Source: Bathynomus jamesi (lineage: Eukaryota > Arthropoda > Malacostraca > Isopoda > Cirolanidae). Taken from it: a stretch of DNA of 64,000 bases. The stretch is taken from NCBI GenBank assembly GCA_023014485.1, contig JAJOZX010000880.1, forward strand, positions 970,001 to 1,034,000, given 5' to 3'. The translations under genes and the position numbers were made by a program. Below are positions 10,090-20,552 of the stretch, piece by piece. The notes under the pieces were generated by a model. The model had not been told where the DNA came from. It made no database searches and saw only the letters and a program-made list of their open reading frames with translations. Positions within the stretch are counted from its first letter, which is position 1, and every line of letters starts with the position of its first letter.

Positions 10090-11091
10090 TGTTGAAAAAA
10101 GTGGTTAGAAATAACCGCATATATTTCCAAATAAAATATAAACCAAATAAATAAAAATAAAAACCCTCGTTTCTAACCAACTAGTGAAGTTGGGTTTCCC
10201 TAATTAACAAAAAGAAGGAAAAAAAAAAGTTTCTGGGACAAAGACAAACGGAGCTTTGGCCAGTCTTGAAAATTTTTGACCGCATGAAGCGGGCCCTTTT
10301 TTCTCAAAAAAATTAAAATGCTCGTGGTTACCCAAACCGGGAAACTGAGCCAACCTTCAAACCTAACAACCTTTAATTAAATCGTATCCTTAATTAATAA
10401 CCACTGCAATTAATCAAAACCCATGTTTAACTAAATAGAGGCCGATCAGAACTAGGTGCAAGTAAGTTAAAGAAAATAACTAAGGTAAGAGAAAAACTAG
10501 GTACCTAGACGAAACTCGAACCGGGCTACAACGGCCCTAACTCAATAATTAAATGGCTGTTATAGCCCCTATTAAAACCTAAAGGCAATATAGCCCTAAC
10601 CTAACTTAAATAAAACCTTCTAAACCTTAAACCTTTAAAACCAAAAACTTAAGGGCAATCCAGCCCTAGCCTAACTTAACCTGCAAAACCTAGGTCTGGG
10701 AAATAGCCCCTACAAATAAATAACCTAGCAGTGTGTTAAACAATAACCTAAAACTTAACAACGAAAATTAAAAAGAAACCTGGAAACTAAATTAAACTTA
10801 TGAATCAGTTAGAAACTGAAAGGGTAACGTTCAACTGGCAACTTCATTTTGGTAAGTCTAAATTAATTTTGATGAATTTAGCTTCACCATAGTTAGTAAT
10901 CTGGCTGCTGACCAAATTTAACCTGAAAACCACTGCAACCTACAGTGAAAAAGTCTGTAGCTGTGTTGACAGTGTCTAAATAGGCCATTATTATTTCTAT
11001 AATTACCGAGTCTATTTAAAGTAAACTTAACCTTAATACTACACCTAAATAAAAATAATATATCTCAAGCTAAACAATAAATTTTTCAATA
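10090..11091 (+). repeat. Inner BEL 5' LTR
   Basis: It runs from TGTTGAAAAAAGTGG to TTTTTCAATA, directly before TGGCGCCCCCGG. The 3' copy is 17080-18077. It is AT-rich, with repeated CCTAAC/AACCTTAAACC words. Confidence 0.94.
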
Positions 11092-11111
11092 TGGCGCCCC
11101 CGGGTGGGCAG
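11092..11111 (+). promoter_or_regulatory. Primer-binding site of inner BEL
   Basis: TGGCGCCCCCGGGTGGGCAG starts immediately after the LTR. It has the TGG start expected for complementarity to a tRNA 3' CCA end. The tRNA was not identified. Confidence 0.85.
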
Positions 11112-11234
11112 TCGAGAAGTTAGTTACCCTTTTTTGTTTTAATTCTGATACAATAGTTTTTTAAATCCAGTGAATTAAATTTTTTACATAATCTGAAAAT
11201 TTAAATATAAATATCAATTATAATAAACCTAAAA

Positions 11235-12185
11235 ATGGCTAATCAAACTGAAGCCACTCGTGGAAAAAGTATGGAGACCTGGTTGGGAAGTGATGTGGAA
11301 GCACTTGAAACTAGTAAACTGGTAAAAAGGAGGGGAGCAATCAGAACCTCAGCTACTAAACTTTTAGCTACAATCAAAGAGAGATGGGATGATTGGACTG
11401 AGGAACAAAAAAATTCACATGCTCGGCTTTTGTCCTCACAATTGGACAAGTTACAAAATTTAGACGAGGAAATCCTTAGAATGTATGTTTGTTCCGAAGG
11501 CTTCTCAGAGGATAAACAAGAAGAACTAGATGAAAAAAATAGTTATTACCACTTTGAAATAGATCAAATGATACAAGCATTAACAACTAAAAAAGAAAAT
11601 AATGCCGAAGCCAAACCTAAACTAAGAATAAGTACTAAAATTCCTGAGCTTCAAATATTACCATTTGATGGAAATCCCTCTAAATTTCAAAACTTTAAGA
11701 CCTCATTCAGAAACATTTATGATAACATAGGTCTTTCCGAAGAAGAGAAATTTGCCTACCTAAAACAACATTTGAGTGGAAACCCTGCCATTCAAATAAA
11801 CTGCATGCAAGAAAGTAAAACATCTTATGAAGAAGCATGGCAGCAGTTGGAGGGCTGTTATGCAACACCAGGCCAAATTAAATTCTCCATAATAAAATCC
11901 CTTTTAACTAAATCCATAATAACCAAAAATTTTAAATCACTTCATGACTTTCAAGCAGATATGCACTCTACCATAAATTTAATGCGAACTCAAAAATTAG
12001 AAATAGAAGATATACTCTTGTATGTATATTATAATAAACTAACTCAAGAAACTCAGGAATTTTTAAGAACTTGTGGGTTTAAACTCTATGACCCCTTTAA
12101 TAATTTTAAAGAAGCAATTGCTGAAGCTACCAAAACCTTAGCTAATGTTAATTTTGATCTGGAACAAAGTGAGTTAACTACTTGA
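11235..12185 (+). CDS. gag: Inner BEL Gag
   Basis: A 316-codon frame from ATG 11235. It has an N-terminal coiled-coil-like charged region (MANQTEATRGKS onward), then the PAO-type Gag core (IPELQILPFDGNPSKFQNF, EEKFAYLKQHLSGNPA, YEEAWQQLEGCYATPGQI), which is DUF1759-like and typical of BEL elements. It ends at ELTT-stop. The zinc-knuckle part of Gag follows in a different frame from 12182, so either a frameshift is used or one base has been lost. The product would be the capsid protein. Confidence 0.88.
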   Translation: MANQTEATRGKSMETWLGSDVEALETSKLVKRRGAIRTSATKLLATIKERWDDWTEEQKNSHARLLSSQLDKLQNLDEEILRMYVCSEGFSEDKQEELDEKNSYYHFEIDQMIQALTTKKENNAEAKPKLRISTKIPELQILPFDGNPSKFQNFKTSFRNIYDNIGLSEEEKFAYLKQHLSGNPAIQINCMQESKTSYEEAWQQLEGCYATPGQIKFSIIKSLLTKSIITKNFKSLHDFQADMHSTINLMRTQKLEIEDILLYVYYNKLTQETQEFLRTCGFKLYDPFNNFKEAIAEATKTLANVNFDLEQSELTT

Positions 12186-13463
12186 TACCTAAACAAAAAA
12201 GAAACTTCTCTCCAGAACCAGCCAGAAAACCATGGTATTCTGGCCAAACTACAGCTGCTCTGGCGGTTTCTACCCAAAGACAATCCTCAAGAAGAGTTCA
12301 ATATACTGACCAGAGAGAACCTTACTGCAAATTGTGTAAGAAAAACTCTCACAAAATCTCAAAATGTGATTCTTTCCCTGAAAGTTGGGATAAACTGAAA
12401 AAACTTGCTAAATTAAATTATTGTACTAAATGTACCTCATCTAAACACCAAGCCAAAGAATGCCCATTTCTTTACAACCCTGTTCATTTTGTAGGTTTTC
12501 TAACCATTTATCCTTCCTTTGTACCAAACAAAAAGGAAAACCAGAGGAAGATAAGAAAACCAAAACCAGTACGGAAGTAGCTACCCAAAAAGAAAACTCC
12601 AAACAAGGGAAACAAGTTACTAACTTATTAAGTTTAAAAAACACTGATCAAGAAGTAGCATTAATCCCTTCCATGCAAATGAGAATAAGAAACTCAGAAA
12701 AATCAATTAAATGCAGAGCACTTTTGGATAATTGTAGTCAAGCCAGCTACATTACCAAGGAAACTTGTGAAAAAATTAAATCTTCCAACTAAAACACTAC
12801 GAGGAATCCATAACCATAACAGGATTTATAGCCGACAAGAAACAACCAAATTATGAAGTAGCTATAATTAAATTGGAGGATTCTAGAAACCCTGGAAACT
12901 ACCAAGAAATAGAAGCTATCATAATTGATGATATTAATATTAAATATGAAGTTCCAGGATTACTGAAACTTCAAACTTATTTAAAATCATTAAATTATCA
13001 GCTTGCAGATCACTTTGAAGCTGATGAAGTGGCTGACTTCATGTTAATTTTTGGGGCTGCAACCCACAAACTTTTTGCCCTCAGCAGTCATCAGATTCAT
13101 ACTGCCTCTTGTTATAAATCTCCCTATGGAATACTTTTATTGGGTTTCCCTTCAGATTACTACCCTGAAAAAGAAAAAGAACCAATAAGAGATCAGATCA
13201 GCTTCTGTATTACCAACCCGCTACCTACTAGTACAACTTCTAATGAAGATCTAAAAAAAATTGAACACCAGATTGCACAATTTAGCAAACTAGAAAACTT
13301 GGGTATTTCTGGGGATGAACCACTTTCAAACAAAGAAAAAGATCTGATTGCAAACTTTGAAAAGGAAGTTAAAAAGAAGATGAAAGATTGTCTGTTAAGG
13401 TACCATGGAATGACCAAAAAGATAAAATTTCACCAAACTTTAACTATGCTATTAGCAGGTTAA
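12186..13463 (+). pseudogene. pol: Inner BEL zinc knuckle, protease and linker, frameshifted
   Basis: Three overlapping frames carry the next part of the polyprotein. Frame from 12182: knuckles YCKLCKKNSHKISKC and YCTKCTSSKHQAKECPF. Frame from 12460: aspartic protease with RALLDNCSQASYI, a BEL-style active site where Asp-Asn-Cys replaces the usual Asp-Thr/Ser-Gly. Frame from 12873 (ATG; the frame is open earlier): the conserved linker with MLIFGAATHKLF and LLGFPSDYYP. Frame switches fall near 12470, 12780 and 13400. The element cannot make an uninterrupted Pol from this copy unless these are sequence errors. Confidence 0.8.
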
Positions 13464-16400
13464 AGTCCACTTGCAAAAAATTAAAAAAAGATAACTTAAT
13501 GCAACCTTATTCAGACATCCTTGAACAACAATTCCAGGAAGGAATAATAGAAGAAGTACCTCTAACAGAACACTTAAGACAAGCAGGAAATTTTTTACCT
13601 CACTTTCCCGTAGTTCGCCCTGGGGTACAAACAACTAAAGTTAGGATTGTAGTAGATCCCTCGGGTAAAAGCAAACCAGAAGAAATAACCGTAAATGATG
13701 CTACTGAGGACTGCCCTTCACTCCTACCTCACTTAGCAAAATTGTGCATTAAATTAAGGCATGGTAAATATTTGATGATTGGGGACATTCAAAAAGCATA
13801 TTTACAACTTAAATATCAAACAGAATTTGACTGCAATGCCCACAAAATTCTGTGGGTAAAGAATACCCAATTGGCTCCAAATGACAACAACCTGATCTGC
13901 TATAAATATAGAAGAGTTACCTTTGGCAACAAAAGCAGTCCATTTTTACTACAACAATCTCTACAACACATATTTAATGAACAACAAAACCAAGTGGCAG
14001 ACTACCTAGCTAACCGCTTTTACATGGACAATGCTTTAATTAATGCCAACAATCTCTCAGAACTCAAAGACCTTTACAATTATAGTGTAAACACTTTAAT
14101 TGAATATAATTTGAAGCTATATGAATGGGCCTCTAATCACTCAGAACTTCAAGGACTATTTGAAAAACATGACATAGCCTCCTCCGAAGATAAAGAAAAT
14201 GTAAAACTATTAGGATATGGTTGGAACACAAGTGCTGATACACTCCATCTAAAAACGGTAAACTTGAACTCAGAAGCCAAAACTAAAAGAGAAATACTAA
14301 GTTCTGTGCAATCATTGTTTGATCCAATTGGATTTGTTGCACCCTTAGTGTTTAAATTAAAACTCTTCATGCAGAAAGTAACAGCTACCAAAAAAAATTG
14401 GGATGAATATCTAGAACTGGAAATGCTGCGTGAATGGAAAAAACTTTGTAAAGAAATAAACAAAGTGGAATTTCTGAATTTTCCTAGACAAGCTTTTGAA
14501 AATCCCAAACCTCTCATGGAAAATCTTCAACTCCACATCTTTTGTGATGCCAGCCAAGAAGGTTATGCAGTAAGTTGCTATCTAGTTGGAAATGGAAAAT
14601 CCGAACTAATTTACGCTAAATCAAGAGTCAATCCCAAATCAAAAAATTGGACCATTTGTAACTTGGAATTAATGGCAATCTGCCTAGGAACCAAAGTCCT
14701 AGAATACCTTAAAGAAACCTACCTAGAAGAAAACTCAGAAAACCAAAAGTTCTTCAAAACAATAATTTGGACAGACTCACAAGTGGCTTTAAATTGGACT
14801 GCTCAAAAATCTCTAAAAATGAAATCAATCTTTGTAAAAAACAGAGTGAAAGACATTCAGGAAGCAACAAGAAACTTAAACCATCACCTGGAATTCAGAC
14901 ATGTAGCAGGAGAAGACAACCCAGCAGACCTACTCACCAGACCAATATCTTTCAAGAAATTTCAAAAACTTCTTCACTTTTACCAACATGGTCCCACATT
15001 TTTGAGAAATGAAATTGAATGGCCCACCAACTTAATTTTTAACCCCCACCAAGAAACCTTACAGACAACAATAAATGTGTGTCAAACAACTTGTAAAGAA
15101 ATAAATGAAAAAACTCCCTTGTTAAATATGGAAAGATTCTCTAACAGGAAAAAACTGGTCAGAATCACTGCCTATGTTCTACGGTTCATAGAAAACTTAA
15201 AGTACTTCCGCACTCACAAATATAACCCCAAATGTAACCTGACAATGGAAGAACAAATTGCTGTCTTGGAGAAAAATCATACAGCTTACAAAACTAAGGC
15301 CACAAATTACTGGCTAAAATTAGTCCAGCAACAACATTTCTCAAAAGAAAAAGAAATAATCCACAAACTAAATAAAGGAGAAAAAGTTGAGGACCTAACA
15401 AAGCTGCAAAAGAATCTAAAACTCTTCATTGACAAAGAAGGGTTAGTCAGAACAATGGGGAGATATAAATATGCAACTAACCTTAACTATTCTGCTAGGT
15501 ATCCTGTACTACTGCCCGAAAATTCTCATTTAACAACGTTAATTGTAACTGAATGTCATGCAAAAGCCAGTCATGCAACCTTAGCTACCACATGCAATTT
15601 CCTCAGACAGGAATTCTGGATCCCCAAAATAAGGCAAGTAGTTAAAAAGGTTCTGAAACAATGTCTGTTTTGCCAAAAATACTTTGCCATGGCTTATGAA
15701 GTGCCTACTACTGGACCCTTAGTAACGGAACGTTTAAGCTATGAAAAACCCTTTGAAAAAACTGCCCTTGACTATGTTGGTCCAATTTCTGTCCAGGATG
15801 AGAATAACCAATTCATGAAAGTCTACTTATTATTGTTCACTTGCTGCGCCACCAGATTCACCAGCCTTCACATCTGCACTGACCTTTCTGCTAAAACCTT
15901 TTTAAGAGAACTCTACCATTTGTCCTTAAACTACTCCCTTCCAAAGGTTTTGATTTCAGACAATCAATCCACCTTCAAAAGATCTGAAGATTACCTTAAA
16001 CATTGGTTCCAAAATGTTCTTGTGTCTCAGTACCTCTCTGATCATGGTATCCAGTGGAAATTTACAGCAGCCTATTCACCCAGAACCTTAGGAATAGCTG
16101 AAAGAATGGTGGGTTTAGTCAAAAGAGCCCTCTATACCTCCCTAAAAGGAAGAAAAATCCCGTTAACTGAACTAAAAACAATTGTTCTTGAAATAATGAA
16201 CACAATTAATTCAAGACCACTCACTTATGTTAATTCAAATGAAGATCCTTCCTCTGATCTACTAACTCCTTTCAAGTTGCTTTTTGGGTATGACAATACC
16301 AAATTCAACTTTTTAACCACTAATGATACCCAAGAAGCTGTTAATGAAGACGATCAGGTGGATGCTGATTATATGACAACAACAGAGGACAAAGAAAGAA

Positions 16401-16885
16401 AGAAAATACTGGATTACTTTCATAAGGGAGCTAAACAATCTCAAGAAATCAAGAAAAGATGGCGATACGAATATTTGAGTAGTTTGAGGGAAAAAGAATA
16501 CCAACAACACAAACAACCAGTAAGTAAAGAACCTAAAGTAGGAGAACTATGTCTCTTAGATGAAAATTCTATGAATCCCAAATACTTCTGGAAGATTGCT
16601 GTAATTGAAACATTACACCCAGATGAAGATGGCATAATCAGGCATGTAACTGTAAAAACACCCAATGGTCATCTCTCCAGAAGACACATATATCGGTTAT
16701 ACCCACTGGAAATAACTGATAAGCCGAATATTGACCTGGAAGAACTGGAAAATTCTTCCACAGAATCAGGAACTGTAGATTCTCCTGACACTACTACTGC
16801 CGCTACTCAACCCCGACCACAAAGACAAGCTGCAGTTAGATTTCGGGAAGAACTGCAAAGGAAAATACAGAGTGGATCTTTGTGA
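13388..16885 (+). CDS. pol: Inner BEL Pol: reverse transcriptase, RNase H, integrase
   Basis: An intact 1165-codon frame. RT: VRIVVDPSGKS, YLMIGDIQKAYLQL (first Asp), RRVTFGNKSSPFLL, FYMDNALINA (YMDN in place of YxDD, also seen in BEL relatives). RNase H: FCDASQEGYAV and IWTDSQVAL. Integrase: a zinc-binding region including HAKASHA and CLFCQK, then core motifs TALDYVGP, LISDNQSTF and GIAERMVGLVK supplying D, D and E. The C-terminal DUF5641-like part has KRWRYEYLSSLREKEYQ and GHLSRRHIYRLYPLE. This copies element RNA to DNA and integrates it. It is the best preserved retroelement gene in the window. Confidence 0.93.
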   Translation: MSVKVPWNDQKDKISPNFNYAISRLKSTCKKLKKDNLMQPYSDILEQQFQEGIIEEVPLTEHLRQAGNFLPHFPVVRPGVQTTKVRIVVDPSGKSKPEEITVNDATEDCPSLLPHLAKLCIKLRHGKYLMIGDIQKAYLQLKYQTEFDCNAHKILWVKNTQLAPNDNNLICYKYRRVTFGNKSSPFLLQQSLQHIFNEQQNQVADYLANRFYMDNALINANNLSELKDLYNYSVNTLIEYNLKLYEWASNHSELQGLFEKHDIASSEDKENVKLLGYGWNTSADTLHLKTVNLNSEAKTKREILSSVQSLFDPIGFVAPLVFKLKLFMQKVTATKKNWDEYLELEMLREWKKLCKEINKVEFLNFPRQAFENPKPLMENLQLHIFCDASQEGYAVSCYLVGNGKSELIYAKSRVNPKSKNWTICNLELMAICLGTKVLEYLKETYLEENSENQKFFKTIIWTDSQVALNWTAQKSLKMKSIFVKNRVKDIQEATRNLNHHLEFRHVAGEDNPADLLTRPISFKKFQKLLHFYQHGPTFLRNEIEWPTNLIFNPHQETLQTTINVCQTTCKEINEKTPLLNMERFSNRKKLVRITAYVLRFIENLKYFRTHKYNPKCNLTMEEQIAVLEKNHTAYKTKATNYWLKLVQQQHFSKEKEIIHKLNKGEKVEDLTKLQKNLKLFIDKEGLVRTMGRYKYATNLNYSARYPVLLPENSHLTTLIVTECHAKASHATLATTCNFLRQEFWIPKIRQVVKKVLKQCLFCQKYFAMAYEVPTTGPLVTERLSYEKPFEKTALDYVGPISVQDENNQFMKVYLLLFTCCATRFTSLHICTDLSAKTFLRELYHLSLNYSLPKVLISDNQSTFKRSEDYLKHWFQNVLVSQYLSDHGIQWKFTAAYSPRTLGIAERMVGLVKRALYTSLKGRKIPLTELKTIVLEIMNTINSRPLTYVNSNEDPSSDLLTPFKLLFGYDNTKFNFLTTNDTQEAVNEDDQVDADYMTTTEDKERKKILDYFHKGAKQSQEIKKRWRYEYLSSLREKEYQQHKQPVSKEPKVGELCLLDENSMNPKYFWKIAVIETLHPDEDGIIRHVTVKTPNGHLSRRHIYRLYPLEITDKPNIDLEELENSSTESGTVDSPDTTTAATQPRPQRQAAVRFREELQRKIQSGSL

Positions 16886-17063
16886 AGACCACAAATAGAA
16901 AATTGTAAATAATTGTAAATAGCTATAACTTAGGACCAACGTTCTACAGAAAAGACGCTTTCATCTTCATATTTCACCTAAAAGGAACTTTTCTGAAGAG
17001 CATGTCATTTTCATTCAAAAAAAATAAATAAAATTTCCCAAGAATACAATTCTGGGTAAATTT

Positions 17064-17079
17064 TTCCCCTTGGGGGGAA
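17064..17079 (+). promoter_or_regulatory. Inner BEL polypurine tract
   Basis: TTGGGGGGAA directly abuts the 3' LTR start TGTTGAAA, the expected position for plus-strand priming. Confidence 0.75.
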
Positions 17080-18077
17080 TGTTGAAAAAAGTGGTTAGAA
17101 ATAACCGCATATATTTCCAAAGAAAATATAAACAAAATAAATAAAAATAAAAACCCTCGTTTCTAACCAACTAGTGAAGTTGGGTTTCCCTAATTAACCA
17201 AAAGAAGGAAAAAAAAAGTTTCTGGGACAAAAAAAACGGAGCTTTGCCCAGTCTTGAAAATTTTTGACCGCATGAAGCGGGCCCTTTTTTCTCAAAAAAA
17301 TTAAAATGCTCGTGGTTACCCAAACCGGGAAACTGAGCCAACCTTCAAACCTAACAACCTTTAATTAAATCGTATCCTTAATTAATAACCACTGCAATTA
17401 ATCAAAACCCATGTTTAACTAAATAGAGGCCGATCAGAACTAGGTGCAAGTAAGTTAAAGAAAATAACTAAGGTAAGAGAAAAACTAGGTACCTAGACGA
17501 AACTCGAACCGGGCTACAACGGCCCTAACTCAATAATTAAATGGCTGTTATAGCCCCTATTAAAACCTAAAGGCAATATAGCCCTAACTTAACTTAAATA
17601 AAACCTTCTAAACCTTAAACCTTTAAAACCAAAAACTTAAGGGCAATCCAGCCCTAGCCTAACTTAACCTGCAAAACCTAGGTCTGGGAAATAGCCCCTA
17701 CAAATAAATAACCTAGCAGTGTGTTAAACAATAACCTAAAACTTAACAACGAAAATTAAAAAAACCTGGAAACTAAATGAAACTTATGAATCAGTTAGAA
17801 ACTGAAAGGGTAACGTTCAACTGGCAACTTCATTTTTGGTAAGTCTAAATTAATTTTGATGAATTTAGCTTCACCATAGTTAGTAATCTGGCTGCTGACC
17901 AAATTTAACCTGAAAACCACTGCAACCTACAGTGAAAAAGTCTGTAGCTGTGTTGACAGTGTCTAAATAGGCCATTATTATTTCTATAATTACCGAGTCT
18001 ATTTAAAGTAAACTTAACCTTAATACTACACCTAAATAAAAATAATATCTCTCAAGCTAAACAATAAATTTTCAATA
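17080..18077 (+). repeat. Inner BEL 3' LTR
   Basis: It is near-identical to 10090-11091. Differences include AAATAAAA against AAAGAAAA near the start and small A-run length changes. It is followed by the TCACC duplication. Confidence 0.94.
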
Positions 18078-18082
18078 TCACC

Positions 18083-19243
18083 AAACTGTACAATGATTTC
18101 AAACAAAAGGAACCTACAAGATATGATCTTGAAACAACACTAAATTCTATTACTCGTTACAAACAAGACATTTTCATACTAGATGAAGACATAATTACAG
18201 AAATTGATGACACAATTGAACTAACAGATGATGAGTATTCTACTCTCCTACTTGACAATGAAAATTACATTACAAAAATTAACAACTATATTTCTGAAAT
18301 TCAAAACCAACTTGATGAGTGCAAAAAAGAAGACACATACGAAAGCTTCTTAGAAGCTACAAGAAATGCTTCATTTAGCCCTCCCAATGTGGCTGAGGGC
18401 AATGAGCTAAAATCAAAATTGCCTACACTTGCAATACCCACTTTTGAGGGTGACAGAGCCAAATTTCAATCTTTTATTGAAAAATTTCATAGCCTTATAG
18501 GTAATAAAAACTACATTACAGATGTTGATAAATTTAGTTATTTAGTGAACTATCTGAAAGGCCCAGCCTTAAGATTAGTGGAATCACTACCAGCCATAGG
18601 TGCTTCTTATTCTGTAGCAATAGAATTACTTAACAGAAATTACATGAATAAGGATGAAATTATACATGATTTGGCTCTTAAAGTCATGAACATGCGAACC
18701 CCAAAAGACAACTATGGTGACCTCTTTGACTTTTACTGTGAGTTTGAATGTCTCATGGGACAACTTAAAAACAATTTAAACATTGCAGAAACAGCTTGGA
18801 TCATTCAAGCTGTTGTTTTTGAAAAGCTCCCTTCTAAAGTCAAAGAGATATTTCATCAGAGGACAACTGACATATACCCTAGCCTTAATAAACTAAGAGA
18901 AGATTTCCCAACTGTACTAGCACTTTACAAATCAAGTTACACACACCCAAAATTTAACACAGAACAAGAAAAAACCAACAATGCAGAAAACCCAAAACCT
19001 AACAAAAGATTTCAACACTTACCAGTTACATCAAAACACAACCGCAAAACTCAATTTGCAGAAAATAAAGTGACAGAAAAAGACTCAAAGACTCCTACTC
19101 TGCAAAACTTTAATGTAGCTACTTTTGAGTATAATCCCATACCATGCAAATTTTGTTTTAGCAGTGAACATAATTCTACAAATTGTCCCAAATACAAAGA
19201 CTTTACAGCAAGGTCAAAACGTTGTGAACAACTAAACTTATAA
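18083..19243 (+). CDS. gag: Outer BEL Gag, main part
   Basis: The frame continues the codons at 10054-10089. It has an N-terminal helical region (LETTLNSITRYKQDI), the BEL Gag core (KLPTLAIPTFEGDRAKFQSF, DKFSYLVNYLKGPALRL, ELLNRNYMNKDEI), then a first zinc-knuckle half, CKFCFSSEHNSTNCP. It ends at 19241 just after RSKRCEQLNL. The second knuckle (CTGSGHQKSNCKSN) and the sequence after it are in another frame, so a frameshift separates it from the protease. Gag would assemble the particle. Confidence 0.87.
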   Translation, partial: KLYNDFKQKEPTRYDLETTLNSITRYKQDIFILDEDIITEIDDTIELTDDEYSTLLLDNENYITKINNYISEIQNQLDECKKEDTYESFLEATRNASFSPPNVAEGNELKSKLPTLAIPTFEGDRAKFQSFIEKFHSLIGNKNYITDVDKFSYLVNYLKGPALRLVESLPAIGASYSVAIELLNRNYMNKDEIIHDLALKVMNMRTPKDNYGDLFDFYCEFECLMGQLKNNLNIAETAWIIQAVVFEKLPSKVKEIFHQRTTDIYPSLNKLREDFPTVLALYKSSYTHPKFNTEQEKTNNAENPKPNKRFQHLPVTSKHNRKTQFAENKVTEKDSKTPTLQNFNVATFEYNPIPCKFCFSSEHNSTNCPKYKDFTARSKRCEQLNL

Positions 19244-19428
19244 AAAAATGCACTGGATCAGGGCACCAAAAGTCAAATTGCAAATCAAATTTGATATACA
19301 ATTGTAAGTTTTTGACCATGTTACCCCTATGTGTAATACACACACAGACATTGGAAAAACTGACAAACATTATGAACAAACACCCAAATCAAACCAAAAC
19401 AAACAGAAACAAACCAAAAATGCTATGA

Positions 19429-20145
19429 ATGGACATATCAGTTCATCTAGCATTAACCACAATTCAAAAATTCTTTTACCAACCACAACTTTGGAATCCA
19501 AACAAAAGGGGACAAATAGTACAGGTTAGGTGTCTTTTAGATACCTGCTCACAACAAACATTTGTAACTAAACAACTGATAGAAAAATTGGGACTTCAAA
19601 ACCAACAAGGAGATGAAGATCTCTCTATTTCATCATTTATCAATAAAAACCCAGTACAAGCCAGTTTTAAAACTGCAAATATAACTTTAACTCTTGATGA
19701 AACATTTAAAACCCTTAAGGTTGTTGTTGTGGACAAAGTAGAACAAGAAAAAATACAAATAGCTGGGTTAAAACAAGCTTTGCTCCAACTTCAAAATAAA
19801 TACACGATAGCTGATAAAACCCTTAATGCAGATGTAGTTGATGATATACATATGCTCATGGGGGCTGACTATCTTCATCTGGTCCATAGAGGCATCATTA
19901 AAATTGGAGATGGAATAGCCATACAAACTCCCACAGGTGTTGCTCTTTTGGGTGACATAACTAAATACCATCTTACTACTGACACAGAAAACACAGAACA
20001 TGAACAAAATTTACGCAAAACAAAATCACCACAGTCACAAATTTCTGACTATGTGACAAACTCGAACTACAAAAACACTGTCATAATCCCACATCATTTG
20101 AATGAAAATGATTCCACATTGGATGAAGGGTTACAGCAGTTATGA
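19429..20145 (+). CDS. pol: Outer BEL aspartic protease and linker
   Basis: A 238-residue frame with the BEL protease active site VRCLLDTCSQQTFVT (Asp-Thr-Cys rather than Asp-Thr-Gly) followed by the conserved DIHMLMGADYLHLVHRG and TPTGVALLGDITKY linker block. The frame ends at 20143. The following Pol sequence is displaced by the hAT MITE at 20185. The chosen ATG is only the first in the open frame. The native product would be part of a Gag-Pol polyprotein. Confidence 0.83.
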   Translation: MDISVHLALTTIQKFFYQPQLWNPNKRGQIVQVRCLLDTCSQQTFVTKQLIEKLGLQNQQGDEDLSISSFINKNPVQASFKTANITLTLDETFKTLKVVVVDKVEQEKIQIAGLKQALLQLQNKYTIADKTLNADVVDDIHMLMGADYLHLVHRGIIKIGDGIAIQTPTGVALLGDITKYHLTTDTENTEHEQNLRKTKSPQSQISDYVTNSNYKNTVIIPHHLNENDSTLDEGLQQL

Positions 20146-20184
20146 CTATTAGAATCAGTTGGCATAAAGGACAGTACTATTACA

Positions 20185-20544
20185 CAAAGGTGGGCAGTTG
20201 CGCCGCAAAAAGTTGCGGCGCAACTTGCGGCGCAACATTTTTGGTTGCGCTTGCGCTTGCGGCGCAACTTTTTGAAAAGGGTTGCGCTTGCGCGTGCGGC
20301 GCAACTATTTCAGCAGAGTTGCGGTTGCGGTTGCGGCGCTACAAAAATTGTTGCGCGTGCCCACCACTGCAGATATACGTTAAATGCAAAGGTGGGCAGT
20401 TGCGGCGCAACATTTTTGGTTGCGCTTGCGCTTGCGGCGCAACTTTTTGAAAAGGGTTGCGCTTGCGCGTGCGGCGCAACTATTTCAGCAGAGTTGCGGT
20501 TGCGGTTGCGGCGCTACAAAAATTGTTGCGCGTGCCCACCACTG
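20185..20544. mobile_element. Composite hAT MITE: two GC-rich copies in tandem
   Basis: It lies between CTATTACA duplications (20177-20184 and 20545-20552), the 8-bp size of hAT. It begins CAAAGGTGGGCAG and ends CGTGCCCACCACTG, an imperfect terminal inverted repeat. Inside are two copies (20185-20369 and 20387-20544) joined by the 17-base linker CAGATATACGTTAAATG. Each copy is built of TTGCGGCGCAAC/GGTTGCGG words. The first copy has an extra block of about 27 bases. It has no coding capacity; the Arg/Ala/Cys-rich translations are repeat artefacts. Confidence 0.9.
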
Positions 20545-20552
20545 CTATTACA

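Larger units (their letters stand above)
10090..18077 (+). mobile_element. Inner BEL/Pao LTR retrotransposon, inserted in outer BEL gag
   Basis: It has two LTRs of about 1.0 kb (TGTTGAAA...TTTCAATA), target duplication TCACC at 10085-10089 and 18078-18082, primer-binding site at 11092, purine tract before 17080, and a gag-protease-RT-RNase H-integrase layout. The two LTRs differ at about a dozen places by eye. It belongs to a different BEL subfamily from its host element, judging by dissimilar LTRs and proteins. Confidence 0.94.

Noticed and set aside
14015..14040. YMDN in inner BEL RT (and YVDN in outer) as an inactivating change of YxDD
   Set aside because: Both unrelated BEL elements have Asn there, so it looks like a lineage feature rather than damage; my recollection of other BEL elements agrees but was not checked.
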